Source: an uncultured Litoreibacter sp. (GTDB lineage Bacteria; Pseudomonadota; Alphaproteobacteria; Rhodobacterales; Rhodobacteraceae). From it: a stretch of DNA of 64,000 bases. The DNA lies in assembly GCA_947493265.1 (NCBI GenBank), contig CANLQL010000003.1, positions 1 to 64,000 of the forward strand, given 5' to 3'. Positions 1-7,926 of this stretch are shown piece after piece. Position 1 is the stretch's first letter, and every line of letters begins with the position of its first letter. The notes under the pieces were generated by a model. The model ran no database searches, was not told the origin of the DNA, and saw nothing but the letters and a program-made list of their open reading frames with translations. The position numbers and the translations under genes are program-made.

Positions 1-75
1 GGTTGTAGCTCAGTTGGTTAGAGTACCGGCCTGTCACGCCGGGGGTCGCGGGTTCGAGCCCCGTCAACCGCGCCA
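1..75 (+). tRNA. tRNA-Asp (GTC), 5' end cut by window edge
   Basis: A tRNA cloverleaf. The anticodon stem ccggc/gccgg encloses the loop ctgtcac with anticodon GTC at 33-35, the T-loop is ggttcgagccc, and CCA is encoded at 73-75. The acceptor 3' strand caaccgc (65-71) needs gcggttg at the 5' end, and the window starts two bases into it, so the gene is complete on the chromosome but clipped here. Except for those two bases it is identical to the copy at 107-183. Confidence 0.97.
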
Positions 76-106
76 CTGCTGCCCCTTTGATCCCGAAACG
101 TGATGC

Positions 107-183
107 GCGGTTGTAGCTCAGTTGGTTAGAGTACCGGCCTGTCACGCCGGGGGTCGCGGGTTCGAGCCCCGTCAACCGCGCCA
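107..183 (+). tRNA. tRNA-Asp (GTC), second tandem copy
   Basis: A complete 77-nt tRNA. The acceptor stem is gcggttg (107-113) with caaccgc, the anticodon GTC is at 141-143, and CCA is encoded at 181-183. It lies 31 nt after the first copy and matches it base for base, so the two probably form one transcript and raise the dose of this isoacceptor. Adjacent identical tRNA-Asp genes are common in alphaproteobacteria. Confidence 0.98.
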
Positions 184-230
184 CTATTCTTCGAATGTCG
201 GACCTTAAGGTAATTTTGCCAATAAGAAGT

Positions 231-1100
231 CTAGCTGCGCCTGCGCGATACAAAGCGGGGCAGCATGGCCGAAAAGTCTTTGCCAGCACCGTCTTCGCGT
301 TCCACAAATTCCGCATAAAGATCTGTTGCGTGTTGGCCCATCGGCGTGTCGGCATCGGCACTGGTTGCGGCCTGCTGGCTGAGGCGCAAGTCTTTCAACA
401 TGAGATCTGCGGCAAATCCGGGCTGGTAGTCGTTGTCGGCAGGGCTTTGCGGCCCGATCCCCGGGGCCGGGCAATACGCGTTCATCGACCAGCTATAGCC
501 TGACGAGGTGGAAACCACGTCAAACATCCGGGCGCGGTCCAAGCCAAGTTTATCGGCAAGCGCAAAAGCTTCACAGGTGGCAATCATCGTCACACCAAGG
601 ATCATGTTGTTGCAGACCTTTGCCGCTTGGCCGTTGCCGGATGGGCCGCAATGAACAGCTTTCTGACCCATGATCTCAAACAATGGCGCGGCTTTTTCAA
701 ACGCGGCGTCGCTGCCCCCAGCCATGAATGTAAGCGTACCACCAGAGGCCCCACCAATCCCGCCGGACACAGGCGCATCGGCGGACAGCAAGCCTTGTGC
801 GCTGGCTTGATCTGCAACGGCGCGGGCTGTGTCGACATCGACGGTTGAGCAATCCAGCAGCAGCGCGCCTTTTGACATGACTGGTAGCACCTCGTCTGCG
901 ACGGATTGCAAGATTGCCCCATTGGGCAGCATGGTGATCACGACATCCTTGTCTTTTGCCGCCTCCGCCGCGCTGCCTGCCATCGGAAGAGTGTCAGGCT
1001 TGGTCATTGTGTCGAAACCAGTTACCTCATGGCCCGCCTTGGCGAGATTTTCGGCCATGGGTGCCCCCATATTCCCCAATCCAATAAACCCAATTTTCAT
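231..1100 (-). CDS. mmsB: 3-hydroxyisobutyrate dehydrogenase
   Basis: NAD-dependent oxidation of 3-hydroxyisobutyrate to methylmalonate semialdehyde in valine catabolism; cytosolic. The 289-residue protein has the N-terminal Rossmann motif GLGNMG (residues 8-12), the family signature DAPVSGG (108-114) and the catalytic lysine K161 in GNGQAAKVCNNM. Length is normal for the family. I chose the ATG at 1100 rather than the in-frame ATG at 1106, because the Shine-Dalgarno ggaga abuts the first ATG but is well spaced for the second. It is the last gene of a three-gene operon, 16 nt after the 3-hydroxyisobutyryl-CoA hydrolase gene, whose product supplies its substrate. Function is strongly supported by motif and context. 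Confidence 0.95.
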   Translation of the reverse strand: MKIGFIGLGNMGAPMAENLAKAGHEVTGFDTMTKPDTLPMAGSAAEAAKDKDVVITMLPNGAILQSVADEVLPVMSKGALLLDCSTVDVDTARAVADQASAQGLLSADAPVSGGIGGASGGTLTFMAGGSDAAFEKAAPLFEIMGQKAVHCGPSGNGQAAKVCNNMILGVTMIATCEAFALADKLGLDRARMFDVVSTSSGYSWSMNAYCPAPGIGPQSPADNDYQPGFAADLMLKDLRLSQQAATSADADTPMGQHATDLYAEFVEREDGAGKDFSAMLPRFVSRRRS

Positions 1101-1116
1101 CGCCATTCTCCCTGTT

Positions 1117-2148
1117 TCAGTCCCAGATTAACGCGTCTTTGCCCAGCGGGCGCAGCATGTTCGAGATATCGATTGCCGCGACCTCCTCGGCGGAGGCATG
1201 TCGCCATTTCGGCGCGCGATCCTTGTCGATAATGGCAGCGCGAATGCCTTCGATGAAATCGCCCTGTTCCAATGCGCGAAACGTGTAGCGGTATTCGAGA
1301 TCAAGAGCTTGGCGGATACTTTGCGCCGATCTGAGCCTGCGGGTGACATTCATCGTGCATTCCATTGCCAGCGGTGCATTGCGGGACAGACGTTTCAAAG
1401 TGTCTTTCGTGAATTCGCTGTCTTCGCGCTTGAGGTCGCGGATCACGCCGGCCAGATCATTGCCATCAAAGAAATGATCGATCAGCGGCTGCATGCCTGC
1501 CAGCGGCGAGGACGGGGCAGGGTGCGCGGCTTTGTCGACCTCCGTATAGTCACCCGTTTTGACAAGCGTATCTTTCAAGTCAGACCAAACCTCTTGCGGG
1601 ATGTAGTAGTCCGCGAACCCTGCGAAGATCGCGTCGCCCGGTCCCATGCGGTAGGCGGTTGTTCCCAGATATTCGCCTACATGGCCGGGTGCATGACCTA
1701 GCATCAGCGAGCCGCCGACATCAGGGATCAGGCCGATACCGCATTCGGGCATGGCGATCTGGCTGGTGTCTCCGACAATCCGGTGGGAGCCGTGGCACCC
1801 CACGCCGACGCCGCCGCCCATCGTGAAGCCTTGCAGGAACGACACGACGGGTTTGGGAAACTCAAACAGCTTCGCATTCATCCGGTATTCGTCGCGCCAA
1901 AACTGCTGACCATAGGCGAAATCGCCGGTTGTGCCGGCCGTATACATGTCTGCGATATCGCCGCCTGAACAAAAAGCGCGGTCCCCATCTGCATCAAACA
2001 GCAGCAAATCGATATCTGCCGTCAGCCAGTCGTCCAATGCGGCCTCAATTGCGCGCACCATATCGTAGGTAAGTGCATTTAGCGCATCGGGGCGTTTCAG
2101 GGTAATTCGGCCCGCACGACCTTCAATGCGAATGTCTATGTCGCTCAT
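1117..2148 (-). CDS. 3-hydroxyisobutyryl-CoA hydrolase (enoyl-CoA hydratase/isomerase family)
   Basis: A crotonase-fold protein of 343 residues, longer than the ~260 of simple enoyl-CoA hydratases and matching the HIBCH subfamily. Visible motifs are CSGGDIADMY (oxyanion hole half), GGGVGVGCHGSHRI, and MPECGIGLIPDVGGS, the HIBCH-type form of the second oxyanion segment. It would release free 3-hydroxyisobutyrate from its CoA ester. It sits between the isobutyryl-CoA dehydrogenase gene (10 nt upstream) and mmsB, exactly the pathway order. The dedicated hydratase for methacrylyl-CoA is not in this operon, so a general enoyl-CoA hydratase elsewhere is presumably used; that is inference. Confidence 0.92.
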   Translation of the reverse strand: MSDIDIRIEGRAGRITLKRPDALNALTYDMVRAIEAALDDWLTADIDLLLFDADGDRAFCSGGDIADMYTAGTTGDFAYGQQFWRDEYRMNAKLFEFPKPVVSFLQGFTMGGGVGVGCHGSHRIVGDTSQIAMPECGIGLIPDVGGSLMLGHAPGHVGEYLGTTAYRMGPGDAIFAGFADYYIPQEVWSDLKDTLVKTGDYTEVDKAAHPAPSSPLAGMQPLIDHFFDGNDLAGVIRDLKREDSEFTKDTLKRLSRNAPLAMECTMNVTRRLRSAQSIRQALDLEYRYTFRALEQGDFIEGIRAAIIDKDRAPKWRHASAEEVAAIDISNMLRPLGKDALIWD

Positions 2149-2158
2149 GATGTTGCCT

Positions 2159-3298
2159 TCAGGAAGAAATCAAGGCGCGGGAAACGATCAGGCGCATGAT
2201 TTCGTTTGTGCCTTCGAGGATTTCATGGACGCGCAAATCGCGGACCAGTTTTTCGATCCCGTAATCAGCCAGATATCCGTAGCCGCCATGCAGCTGCAGG
2301 CACCCATTGACGACGCGCGAGCCGGTTTCTGTGCAGAACTTCTTGGCCATCGCGCAGGCTTGCGTGGCGTCCGGTGCGTTTTGGTCCATCTTCCAAGCGG
2401 CTTGGCGCAGGAAAACGCGGGCGGCCTGAAGCTCTATTTCCATATCGGCAAGGCGGAATTGCAGTGCCTGGAATTGATCGATCGATTTGCCGAAGGCCTT
2501 GCGCTCTTTCATATAGGCCAGCGTTTTTTCCATTGCGGACTGGGCCGCGCCTATAGAACAGGCAGAGATATTCAACCGCCCGCCATCCAGCCCGGCCATC
2601 GCATAGGTAAATCCCTTGCCTTCTTCACCGATCAGGCGGTCGGCGGGCACGTTGCAGCTGTCGAGTTGTACCTGCCGGGTGGGTTGCGCGCGCCATCCCA
2701 TCTTGTCTTCAAGGCCGCCGAAACTGAGGCCGGGTTTTCCATCTTCAACCAGAATGGCGGACACGCCTTTGGGGCCAGCATCGCCCGTGCGGCTCATCAC
2801 GATATAGGCGTCGGAATATCCACCGCCGGAAATGAACGCCTTGGTGCCTGTCAGGCTGTAGCCTTCGTTCGTTCGTTCCGCGCGGGTTTTCAACGCAGCG
2901 GCGTCAGATCCGGACCCAGGTTCGGTTAGGCAATAGCTGAGCACAGTTTCCATGCTGAGGACCTTTTCCATGATCTCGGCCTTCAATTCGTCCGAGCCGA
3001 ACTTGTCGATCATGGTGGCGCACATGTTGTGAATGGACAGGAACGCCGCGACGGACGGGCAGGCGTGGCTGAGGGCTTCGAAAACAAGGCTGGCGTCCAG
3101 ACGCGACAGACCGGTTCCGCCGCTGTCTTCGCTGACATTCAGTGCGCCAAAACCAAGTTCCGCCAGATCGGGCCAAAGCGATTTCGGGATCTCTCCGTCG
3201 CGCTCCCATTGGCTGGCGAATGGCGCGATCCTGGTCTCACCGAAGTCCTTCGCCATATCGAAAATTGCGGTCTGTTCGTCTGTCAGTGAGAAGTCCAT
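2159..3298 (-). CDS. isobutyryl-CoA dehydrogenase (acyl-CoA dehydrogenase family)
   Basis: A 379-residue acyl-CoA dehydrogenase. It contains the FAD/substrate motif CLTEPGSGSDAAALKT, the second signature LQLHGGYGYLADYGIEKLVRD, and the catalytic base E362 in the C-terminal LEGTNEIMR segment. In this position, first in an operon with 3-hydroxyisobutyryl-CoA hydrolase and mmsB, it is most likely the isobutyryl-CoA dehydrogenase that makes methacrylyl-CoA during valine breakdown. Short- or branched-chain relatives share the same motifs, so substrate is assigned by context. A candidate promoter and an AACGTACGTT palindrome lie immediately upstream. Electrons would pass to ETF and the quinone pool. 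Confidence 0.93.
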   Translation of the reverse strand: MDFSLTDEQTAIFDMAKDFGETRIAPFASQWERDGEIPKSLWPDLAELGFGALNVSEDSGGTGLSRLDASLVFEALSHACPSVAAFLSIHNMCATMIDKFGSDELKAEIMEKVLSMETVLSYCLTEPGSGSDAAALKTRAERTNEGYSLTGTKAFISGGGYSDAYIVMSRTGDAGPKGVSAILVEDGKPGLSFGGLEDKMGWRAQPTRQVQLDSCNVPADRLIGEEGKGFTYAMAGLDGGRLNISACSIGAAQSAMEKTLAYMKERKAFGKSIDQFQALQFRLADMEIELQAARVFLRQAAWKMDQNAPDATQACAMAKKFCTETGSRVVNGCLQLHGGYGYLADYGIEKLVRDLRVHEILEGTNEIMRLIVSRALISS

Positions 3299-3327
3299 AT
3301 CGTGCCTAAGTCGCGCCCAATTAATTT

Positions 3328-3367
3328 AACGTACGTTCAATTATGGCAAAATTGCGGGGAAATGCAA
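3328..3367 (-). promoter_or_regulatory. candidate promoter and operator of the valine-catabolic operon
   Basis: Reading the minus strand toward the dehydrogenase gene: -35 TTGCAT (3367-3362), a 16-nt spacer, -10 CATAAT (3345-3340), then the perfect 10-bp palindrome AACGTACGTT (3337-3328), about 30 nt before the start codon. A palindrome just downstream of the -10 box is where a repressor would act. TetR- or MerR-type regulators of acyl-CoA and branched-chain degradation use similar ACGT-rich dyads, but I cannot name the regulator and none is encoded nearby. Confidence 0.5.
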
Positions 3368-3597
3368 GGAAATGGACACCGCAAAAAATATTGGAAAATA
3401 AGGGCTTTTTCGCAATCAAGGCCGGATTGCGTTGCGATTGTGGCACAGTTGTGGCGATTGTTTCCAAGTTCGCGTATTGCCACTATTGGTTCGGCGGTTT
3501 ATTGCTTATCGCGTATCTAGTGAGAAGGCTTTCGGGAGCCGTGTATGTTTTCCCGATGTTAGCGGTGGGGCGCTTAAAGAGTAGAGGACGAGAGAAG
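3368..3597. other. intergenic region between divergent genes
   Basis: This is the remainder of the roughly 300-nt divergent gap between the isobutyryl-CoA dehydrogenase gene and the first VPLPA-CTERM gene. An open frame continues upstream of the 3598 start codon, but it lacks a ribosome site or signal-peptide-like start, so I treat the stretch as noncoding. It should contain the promoter of the secreted-protein gene. I see no convincing -35/-10 pair or RNA structure. Confidence 0.4.
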
Positions 3598-4374
3598 ATG
3601 TTAAAGTGTATATCTGCAATCGCAGCCCTGACGACAGCTCTATCCGTGTCGGCCGCATCTGCAGCAGTAATCGAATTCACAACAGGCAATAGCTTCCAGC
3701 AAGGTCCAATCGGTTTCTCCGGTGGTGGCTTTTCTGTCGGTGTTTCTGCCATTAACACCCTGGGTGGGACGCAAATCGCGCCGCCACAATCTGCAGCAGG
3801 TCCGCTGATCGGATCTTATGCAGGCTACGGTTTGGGTGTTTGTTCCACCGGATACAGCGATACGCGCGATGCGTATTACAGCTGTACCTCTGATGAGAAC
3901 GGCGACATTGACGACAATGCTGAAGGCGGTGACTGGACTTTGATCGACGGCGGCGCTGCCGACGGTGAGCAAGCCAGCAACGTGAATGTTGTCGCAAACC
4001 CGAATGATCCCGATGAAATGGTGATCTTCGATTTCGGAACCGAAGAGGTTCTGTTGTCATCCATCACATTCTCCCTGATGGGGTCAGATGATGACTTTGA
4101 CTTGGCTATTTTCGACGGCGGCTCAACAGCCACGCCAGCAAGCTACAGTGCAGATGTGAACTTTGGGGCCGATGGCCGCAACGGTTGGTACACCTACACA
4201 TTTAGCGCGCCGGTTCTGGTTGGGACCTTGTTCGGGATTGGTGCAGACGGTGCGTCTGACGAGTTCCTGATCGCGTCCATCGAGGTGTCCGCAGTTCCAC
4301 TTCCGGCCGCTGGCTGGATGCTTCTGGCGGGAATCGCCGGTTTGTTTGGAATGAAGCGTCGCAAAACGGTGTAA
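3598..4374 (+). CDS. secreted VPLPA-CTERM sorting-domain protein
   Basis: A 258-residue exported protein. The N-terminus (MLKCISAIAALTTALSVSAASAA) is a Sec signal peptide. The C-terminus carries VPLPAAGWMLLAGIAGLFGMKRRK, the VPLPA-CTERM tripartite signal: motif, one transmembrane helix and a basic tail. In known systems this is processed by an exosortase-type transpeptidase. The middle is rich in Gly, Asp, Ala and Ser (for example DDDFDLAIFDGG) and has no enzymatic motif I recognise. The start at 3598 is chosen because it begins the signal peptide and follows gaggacgaga. It has its own rho-independent terminator. The body differs from the two similar proteins downstream, so it is probably a different surface or matrix protein. 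Confidence 0.85.
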   Translation: MLKCISAIAALTTALSVSAASAAVIEFTTGNSFQQGPIGFSGGGFSVGVSAINTLGGTQIAPPQSAAGPLIGSYAGYGLGVCSTGYSDTRDAYYSCTSDENGDIDDNAEGGDWTLIDGGAADGEQASNVNVVANPNDPDEMVIFDFGTEEVLLSSITFSLMGSDDDFDLAIFDGGSTATPASYSADVNFGADGRNGWYTYTFSAPVLVGTLFGIGADGASDEFLIASIEVSAVPLPAAGWMLLAGIAGLFGMKRRKTV

Positions 4375-4398
4375 GCGTAACTTGTATTTTGAGTATCG

Positions 4399-4430
4399 AG
4401 AAGGCGGTCCCAGTGGCCGCCTTCTTTTTT
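4399..4430 (+). terminator. rho-independent terminator
   Basis: A 9-bp stem (agaaggcgg 4399-4407 with ccgccttct 4417-4425) with a 9-nt loop, running into a T tract to 4430, 24 nt after the first VPLPA-CTERM stop codon. Confidence 0.9.
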
Positions 4431-4559
4431 GAACGGAACCAAGGCGTTAACCATTCGTTCATATATTGTTGTATCAGACGCCCAAAAATGTTAGATTTGT
4501 GCAAGTCAGCAATGTGTGCTGGCGAAGTTCTGTAGATGGTTTTTAACCCGTGAGGAAAT

Positions 4560-5270
4560 ATGTCCAAGGTTTCTAAAGCACTTAGCATTGTTGCTGCCGG
4601 TGCTTTCATGTCAACGGCAGCAAATGCCGCGACATTCAACTTCGATTTCTCATCTCTTTATGGCGCTGGCGGGTCTTATCAGACCACAGTGGACGGGCTA
4701 ACTTTGACCGTCACAGCCGGGTCATTCGTCGATGGCTATCAATATGGCACGACCCGCTGGGTACGTGATGATGAAGACAACCGTGTTTATGGCAGTGTCA
4801 TTGGGTCGAATAATTCCTTTGATCGCAACGCGTATGTAAATGCGGACGGTGCAAACGGTCTTGGCGTCTACAACAATGTGCGCCGCGGCAGAACCACAGA
4901 CAATACCGGCGACGTTGACGGGCGTTATTGGGATGACTTCCTGATCCTCACTTTTGACCAGAACGTTCAGCTGGATATCGCGCGGTTTGGGTCATTCGAC
5001 AGCAATGATGACTATCGGATGATCTACGACATGACCGGCGACGACGAACTGGGCTACGGCGATTTCGTCACCAGAAGCGGTGATGACAACCCGCAGACGT
5101 CGTTCCCTTGGGTACATGACAACGTCTTCGGCTTCCTGGCGACGGGCAGCAATGATGATTGGCGTTTGGCCGAATTGCAGGTCTCCATCGTACCGCTGCC
5201 TGCAGGTGGATTGCTGTTGCTCACCGGCCTCGCCGGTTTGGCAGCGATGCGGCGACGTTCAAAAAGTTAA
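4560..5270 (+). CDS. secreted VPLPA-CTERM protein, tandem paralogue A
   Basis: A 236-residue protein with a Sec signal peptide (MSKVSKALSIVAAGAFMSTAANA), then a body with LTVTAGSF, NGLGVYNN, WDDFLILTFDQNVQL, ARFGSFDSNDDYRMIYD and GDFVTRSGDDNP. It ends in VPLPAGGLLLLTGLAGLAAMRRR, the exosortase sorting tail. These same blocks occur in the next gene, so the two are tandem duplicates. The body is Asp/Asn-rich and has no recognised enzyme motif. Calcium binding by the DD-rich loops is possible but unproven. The ATG at 4560 follows gagga and starts the signal peptide. It is flanked by terminators, so it is transcribed alone. Confidence 0.85.
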   Translation: MSKVSKALSIVAAGAFMSTAANAATFNFDFSSLYGAGGSYQTTVDGLTLTVTAGSFVDGYQYGTTRWVRDDEDNRVYGSVIGSNNSFDRNAYVNADGANGLGVYNNVRRGRTTDNTGDVDGRYWDDFLILTFDQNVQLDIARFGSFDSNDDYRMIYDMTGDDELGYGDFVTRSGDDNPQTSFPWVHDNVFGFLATGSNDDWRLAELQVSIVPLPAGGLLLLTGLAGLAAMRRRSKS

Positions 5271-5288
5271 TATCGGTGAGATTTTTGC

Positions 5289-5316
5289 GAAAAAGCAGCG
5301 TTTTAGCTGCTTTTTT
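5289..5316 (+). terminator. rho-independent terminator
   Basis: An 11-bp stem, gaaaaagcagc (5289-5299) with gctgctttttt (5306-5316), enclosing a 6-nt loop (the outermost pair is G-T), with the T tract as part of the stem. It lies 18 nt after paralogue A. Confidence 0.9.
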
Positions 5317-5441
5317 GCGTTTTATGGGCGATTTTCGGCCCAAAAATTTGATTTAAAGCTAACGCTAGGTTAACATATCTTCGGGCGCACACGTGTACTT
5401 GTTGGGCCCAGTTTAAGTAATAGTACTTTTTGTGAGGGAAT

Positions 5442-6137
5442 ATGTATAAAATAACAACTGCTCTTGGTGTCCTCGCCACGAGCTTTTGTGTCGCATCCGC
5501 AGCAAGCGCATCGACACATACATTCAACTTCTCAGGCTTGAACGGTATCGGAAGCAGCTATTCCACCACAGTTGGTGATATTGGGCTGACGGTTACTGCA
5601 GGTTCATTCATTGGCGGATACAGCGGGACGTCTCCGTACCGTATGTATGATGACGATGGAAACCGGGTCTGGGGTTCCACTGTACGTGGCTCCAACAGCT
5701 ATGATGGCGGCGCACGGTTGACAGCAGACAGCCCGAACGGTCTTGGCGTTCGCAATTCTGGCGGTGACGGAAGCGACACGACAGACGGCAGTGGCTGGGA
5801 TGACTACATCATTTTGACATTCGATCAGGACGTTCAGCTTGAAAGAGCGCGGTTCGGTTCGTTTGGAAGCAATGATGATTTCCGGCTTGTCTATGATGTC
5901 ACTGGCGACGACAACATCGGTACAGGTGACTTCGTAACAACCAACCAAGATGACAACCCGTTCTCTGGGTTCCCATCTGTTGAAGGCAACGTCTACGCAT
6001 TCCTGGCGACAGGTGGCAATGATGACTGGCGTCTTCGCAATCTGACAGTATCCACTGTTCCGCTTCCTGCGGGCGGCCTGATGCTGCTGAGCGGTTTGGC
6101 TGGGTTTGCAGCCATGCGGCGTCGCAAGAAAAGCTGA
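5442..6137 (+). CDS. secreted VPLPA-CTERM protein, tandem paralogue B
   Basis: A 231-residue protein with a signal peptide (MYKITTALGVLATSFCVASAASA) and tail VPLPAGGLMLLSGLAGFAAMRRRKK. Its body aligns end to end with the preceding gene: LTVTAGSF, NRVWGS, NGLGVRN, WDDYIILTFDQDVQLERARFGSF, TGDFVTTNQDDNP and FLATGGNDDWRL. The divergence, including gaps between NGLGV and WDD, suggests an old duplication. The leader resembles that of paralogue A, with gaggga just before the ATG. By family it should be exported, processed at the C-terminus and released to the outer surface or extracellular matrix. No enzyme function is evident. Confidence 0.85.
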   Translation: MYKITTALGVLATSFCVASAASASTHTFNFSGLNGIGSSYSTTVGDIGLTVTAGSFIGGYSGTSPYRMYDDDGNRVWGSTVRGSNSYDGGARLTADSPNGLGVRNSGGDGSDTTDGSGWDDYIILTFDQDVQLERARFGSFGSNDDFRLVYDVTGDDNIGTGDFVTTNQDDNPFSGFPSVEGNVYAFLATGGNDDWRLRNLTVSTVPLPAGGLMLLSGLAGFAAMRRRKKS

Positions 6138-6160
6138 TCTGAAGATCTAAAAATTGCAAG

Positions 6161-6191
6161 AAAAAGGCGGGTCACCCACCCGCCTTTTTTT
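6161..6191 (+). terminator. rho-independent terminator
   Basis: A 12-bp stem, aaaaaggcgggt (6161-6172) with acccgccttttt (6178-6189), a 5-nt loop and trailing T residues. The A-rich 5' arm could let it act in both directions between paralogue B and the convergent mmsA gene. Confidence 0.92.
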
Positions 6192-6237
6192 GGTCGTGTC
6201 GGTTAAGCGCGTTGTGTAACGCGCTGATAGGACAGTG

Positions 6238-7737
6238 TTATTCCATAACAGGGATTGAAAATTCCCCACCTTCCTTGATGCCGGATGGCCAACGGGAGGT
6301 CACGGTTTTTGTCCGAGTGTAGAACTTGAAACTGTCGGGTCCGTGCTGGTTAAGATCACCGAACATGGACTTCTTCCAGCCCCCAAATGTGTGATAGGCC
6401 AGCGGCACAGGGATCGGAACGTTGACGCCGACCATGCCGATATTGATGCGGTTGGCGAAATCCCGTGCCGCATCACCGTCGCGGGTAAAGATCGCCGTGC
6501 CGTTGCCGTATTCGTGATCCATCGCCAGGCCAATCGCTTCTTCATAGCTTTGGGCGCGAACCGTGGACAGCACTGGTCCGAAGATCTCGTGCTTGTAGAT
6601 ATCCATGTCCTTGGTGACGTTGTCGAACAAATGCGCGCCGACAAAAAAGCCGTCTTCGTAGCCTTGCAAATTGAAATTGCGGCCATCGACGACAAGTTTC
6701 GCGCCCTGATCAATGCCTGTTTGCACGAGGCGTTCGATATTGGCTTTCGCCGCGGCCGTAACAACCGGGCCGTAGTCCACATCATCGCCCGCCGTGTAGG
6801 GCCCGACTTTCAATGCCTCGACCCGCGGGATCAGCTTTTCGATCAAGCGGTCGGCGGTTTCATCGCCGACTGGTACAGCGACGGAAATCGCCATGCACCG
6901 CTCGCCTGCAGCACCGTATCCAGCCCCAACCAGCGCATCTGCAGCCTGATCCATATCAGCATCTGGCATGATGATCATGTGGTTCTTGGCCCCGCCGAAG
7001 CACTGTACGCGCTTTCCGTTGGCGCAGCCGGTGGCGTAAATATATTCCGCAATTGGGGTGGAGCCGACAAACCCGACGGATTGAATAACATCGTTGTGCA
7101 AGATCGCGTCAACGGCCGCTTTGTCGCCGTTCACGACCTGAAGGATGCCCTTTGGAAGACCGGCTTCTTCAAGAAGCTCTGCCAGCATCAGCGGGACGGA
7201 CGGGTCGCGCTCGGAAGGTTTGAGGATGAATGCGTTTCCACAGACAATCGCCGGGGCAAACATCCACATCGGGATCATCGCAGGAAAGTTGAACGGTGTG
7301 ATGCCGGCTGTGACACCCAATGGCTGTTTCATCGAATACATATCGATGCCTGGACCCGCGCTGTCGGTAAATTCGCCCTTCAGGTGATGCGGCGCGCCGA
7401 TGCAGAATTCTACCACTTCCAGACCCCGCACAACGTCGCCCTTGGCATCTGGGATCGTTTTGCCATGTTCCCGGCTCAGCGCTTCGGCCAGCTTGTCCAT
7501 GTCGCGGTTCAGAAGGTCGACGAATTTCATCATCACGCGCGCGCGGCGCTGCGGGTTAACGGCAGCCCAAGCGGGTTGGGCGGCTTGCGCGGCGGCAATC
7601 GCCTGTTCCATTTCGGCGTCATTCGCCAATGGCACCTTAGCTTGAACCTCACCGGTTGCGGGGTTGAACACGTCGGCGAAACGCCCCGATGTTCCCTTCA
7701 CATGGGCCCCGTTTATGTAATGGCTTAGCTCTTGCAT
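6238..7737 (-). CDS. mmsA: CoA-acylating methylmalonate-semialdehyde dehydrogenase
   Basis: Converts methylmalonate semialdehyde and CoA to propionyl-CoA, CO2 and NADH, the last step of the distal valine pathway; cytosolic. The 499-residue protein is of normal length. It has PFNFPAMIPMW (146-158), the NAD-site FVGSTPIAEY, and the catalytic cysteine C281 in GERCMA. The general-base glutamate of ordinary aldehyde dehydrogenases is replaced in GGAKNH (around residue 252), as is typical for CoA-dependent members. The Shine-Dalgarno aaggag is well placed before the ATG. It is separated from the other valine genes by the VPLPA-CTERM genes and so needs its own promoter. Confidence 0.96.
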   Translation of the reverse strand: MQELSHYINGAHVKGTSGRFADVFNPATGEVQAKVPLANDAEMEQAIAAAQAAQPAWAAVNPQRRARVMMKFVDLLNRDMDKLAEALSREHGKTIPDAKGDVVRGLEVVEFCIGAPHHLKGEFTDSAGPGIDMYSMKQPLGVTAGITPFNFPAMIPMWMFAPAIVCGNAFILKPSERDPSVPLMLAELLEEAGLPKGILQVVNGDKAAVDAILHNDVIQSVGFVGSTPIAEYIYATGCANGKRVQCFGGAKNHMIIMPDADMDQAADALVGAGYGAAGERCMAISVAVPVGDETADRLIEKLIPRVEALKVGPYTAGDDVDYGPVVTAAAKANIERLVQTGIDQGAKLVVDGRNFNLQGYEDGFFVGAHLFDNVTKDMDIYKHEIFGPVLSTVRAQSYEEAIGLAMDHEYGNGTAIFTRDGDAARDFANRINIGMVGVNVPIPVPLAYHTFGGWKKSMFGDLNQHGPDSFKFYTRTKTVTSRWPSGIKEGGEFSIPVME

Positions 7738-7926
7738 GGGTCACACTCCTTGATCAATTTCGCTGCACCATAGTAGCCCCCCTATGGCTGGGAAAGCGAA
7801 AAATAGGCCCGTGAACCCCCGTAAATCTTGGGGTTTTCGGGGGGCGGTGGTCGCAGACTTGACGAATAGGGCATTGCGGCGCGACACTTCTGGTATTCGC
7901 TGGAAAATATTTCAAAGGAGATACCC

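Noticed and set aside
3343-3597. Upstream extension of the first VPLPA-CTERM protein
   Set aside because: The signal peptide begins at 3598 with its own ribosome site; the upstream residues do not look like a secreted protein.
6343-7728. Long open frame antisense to mmsA
   Set aside because: It lies fully opposite a strongly conserved dehydrogenase gene; the antisense frame has no domain, signal or ribosome site and reflects codon bias in high-GC DNA.
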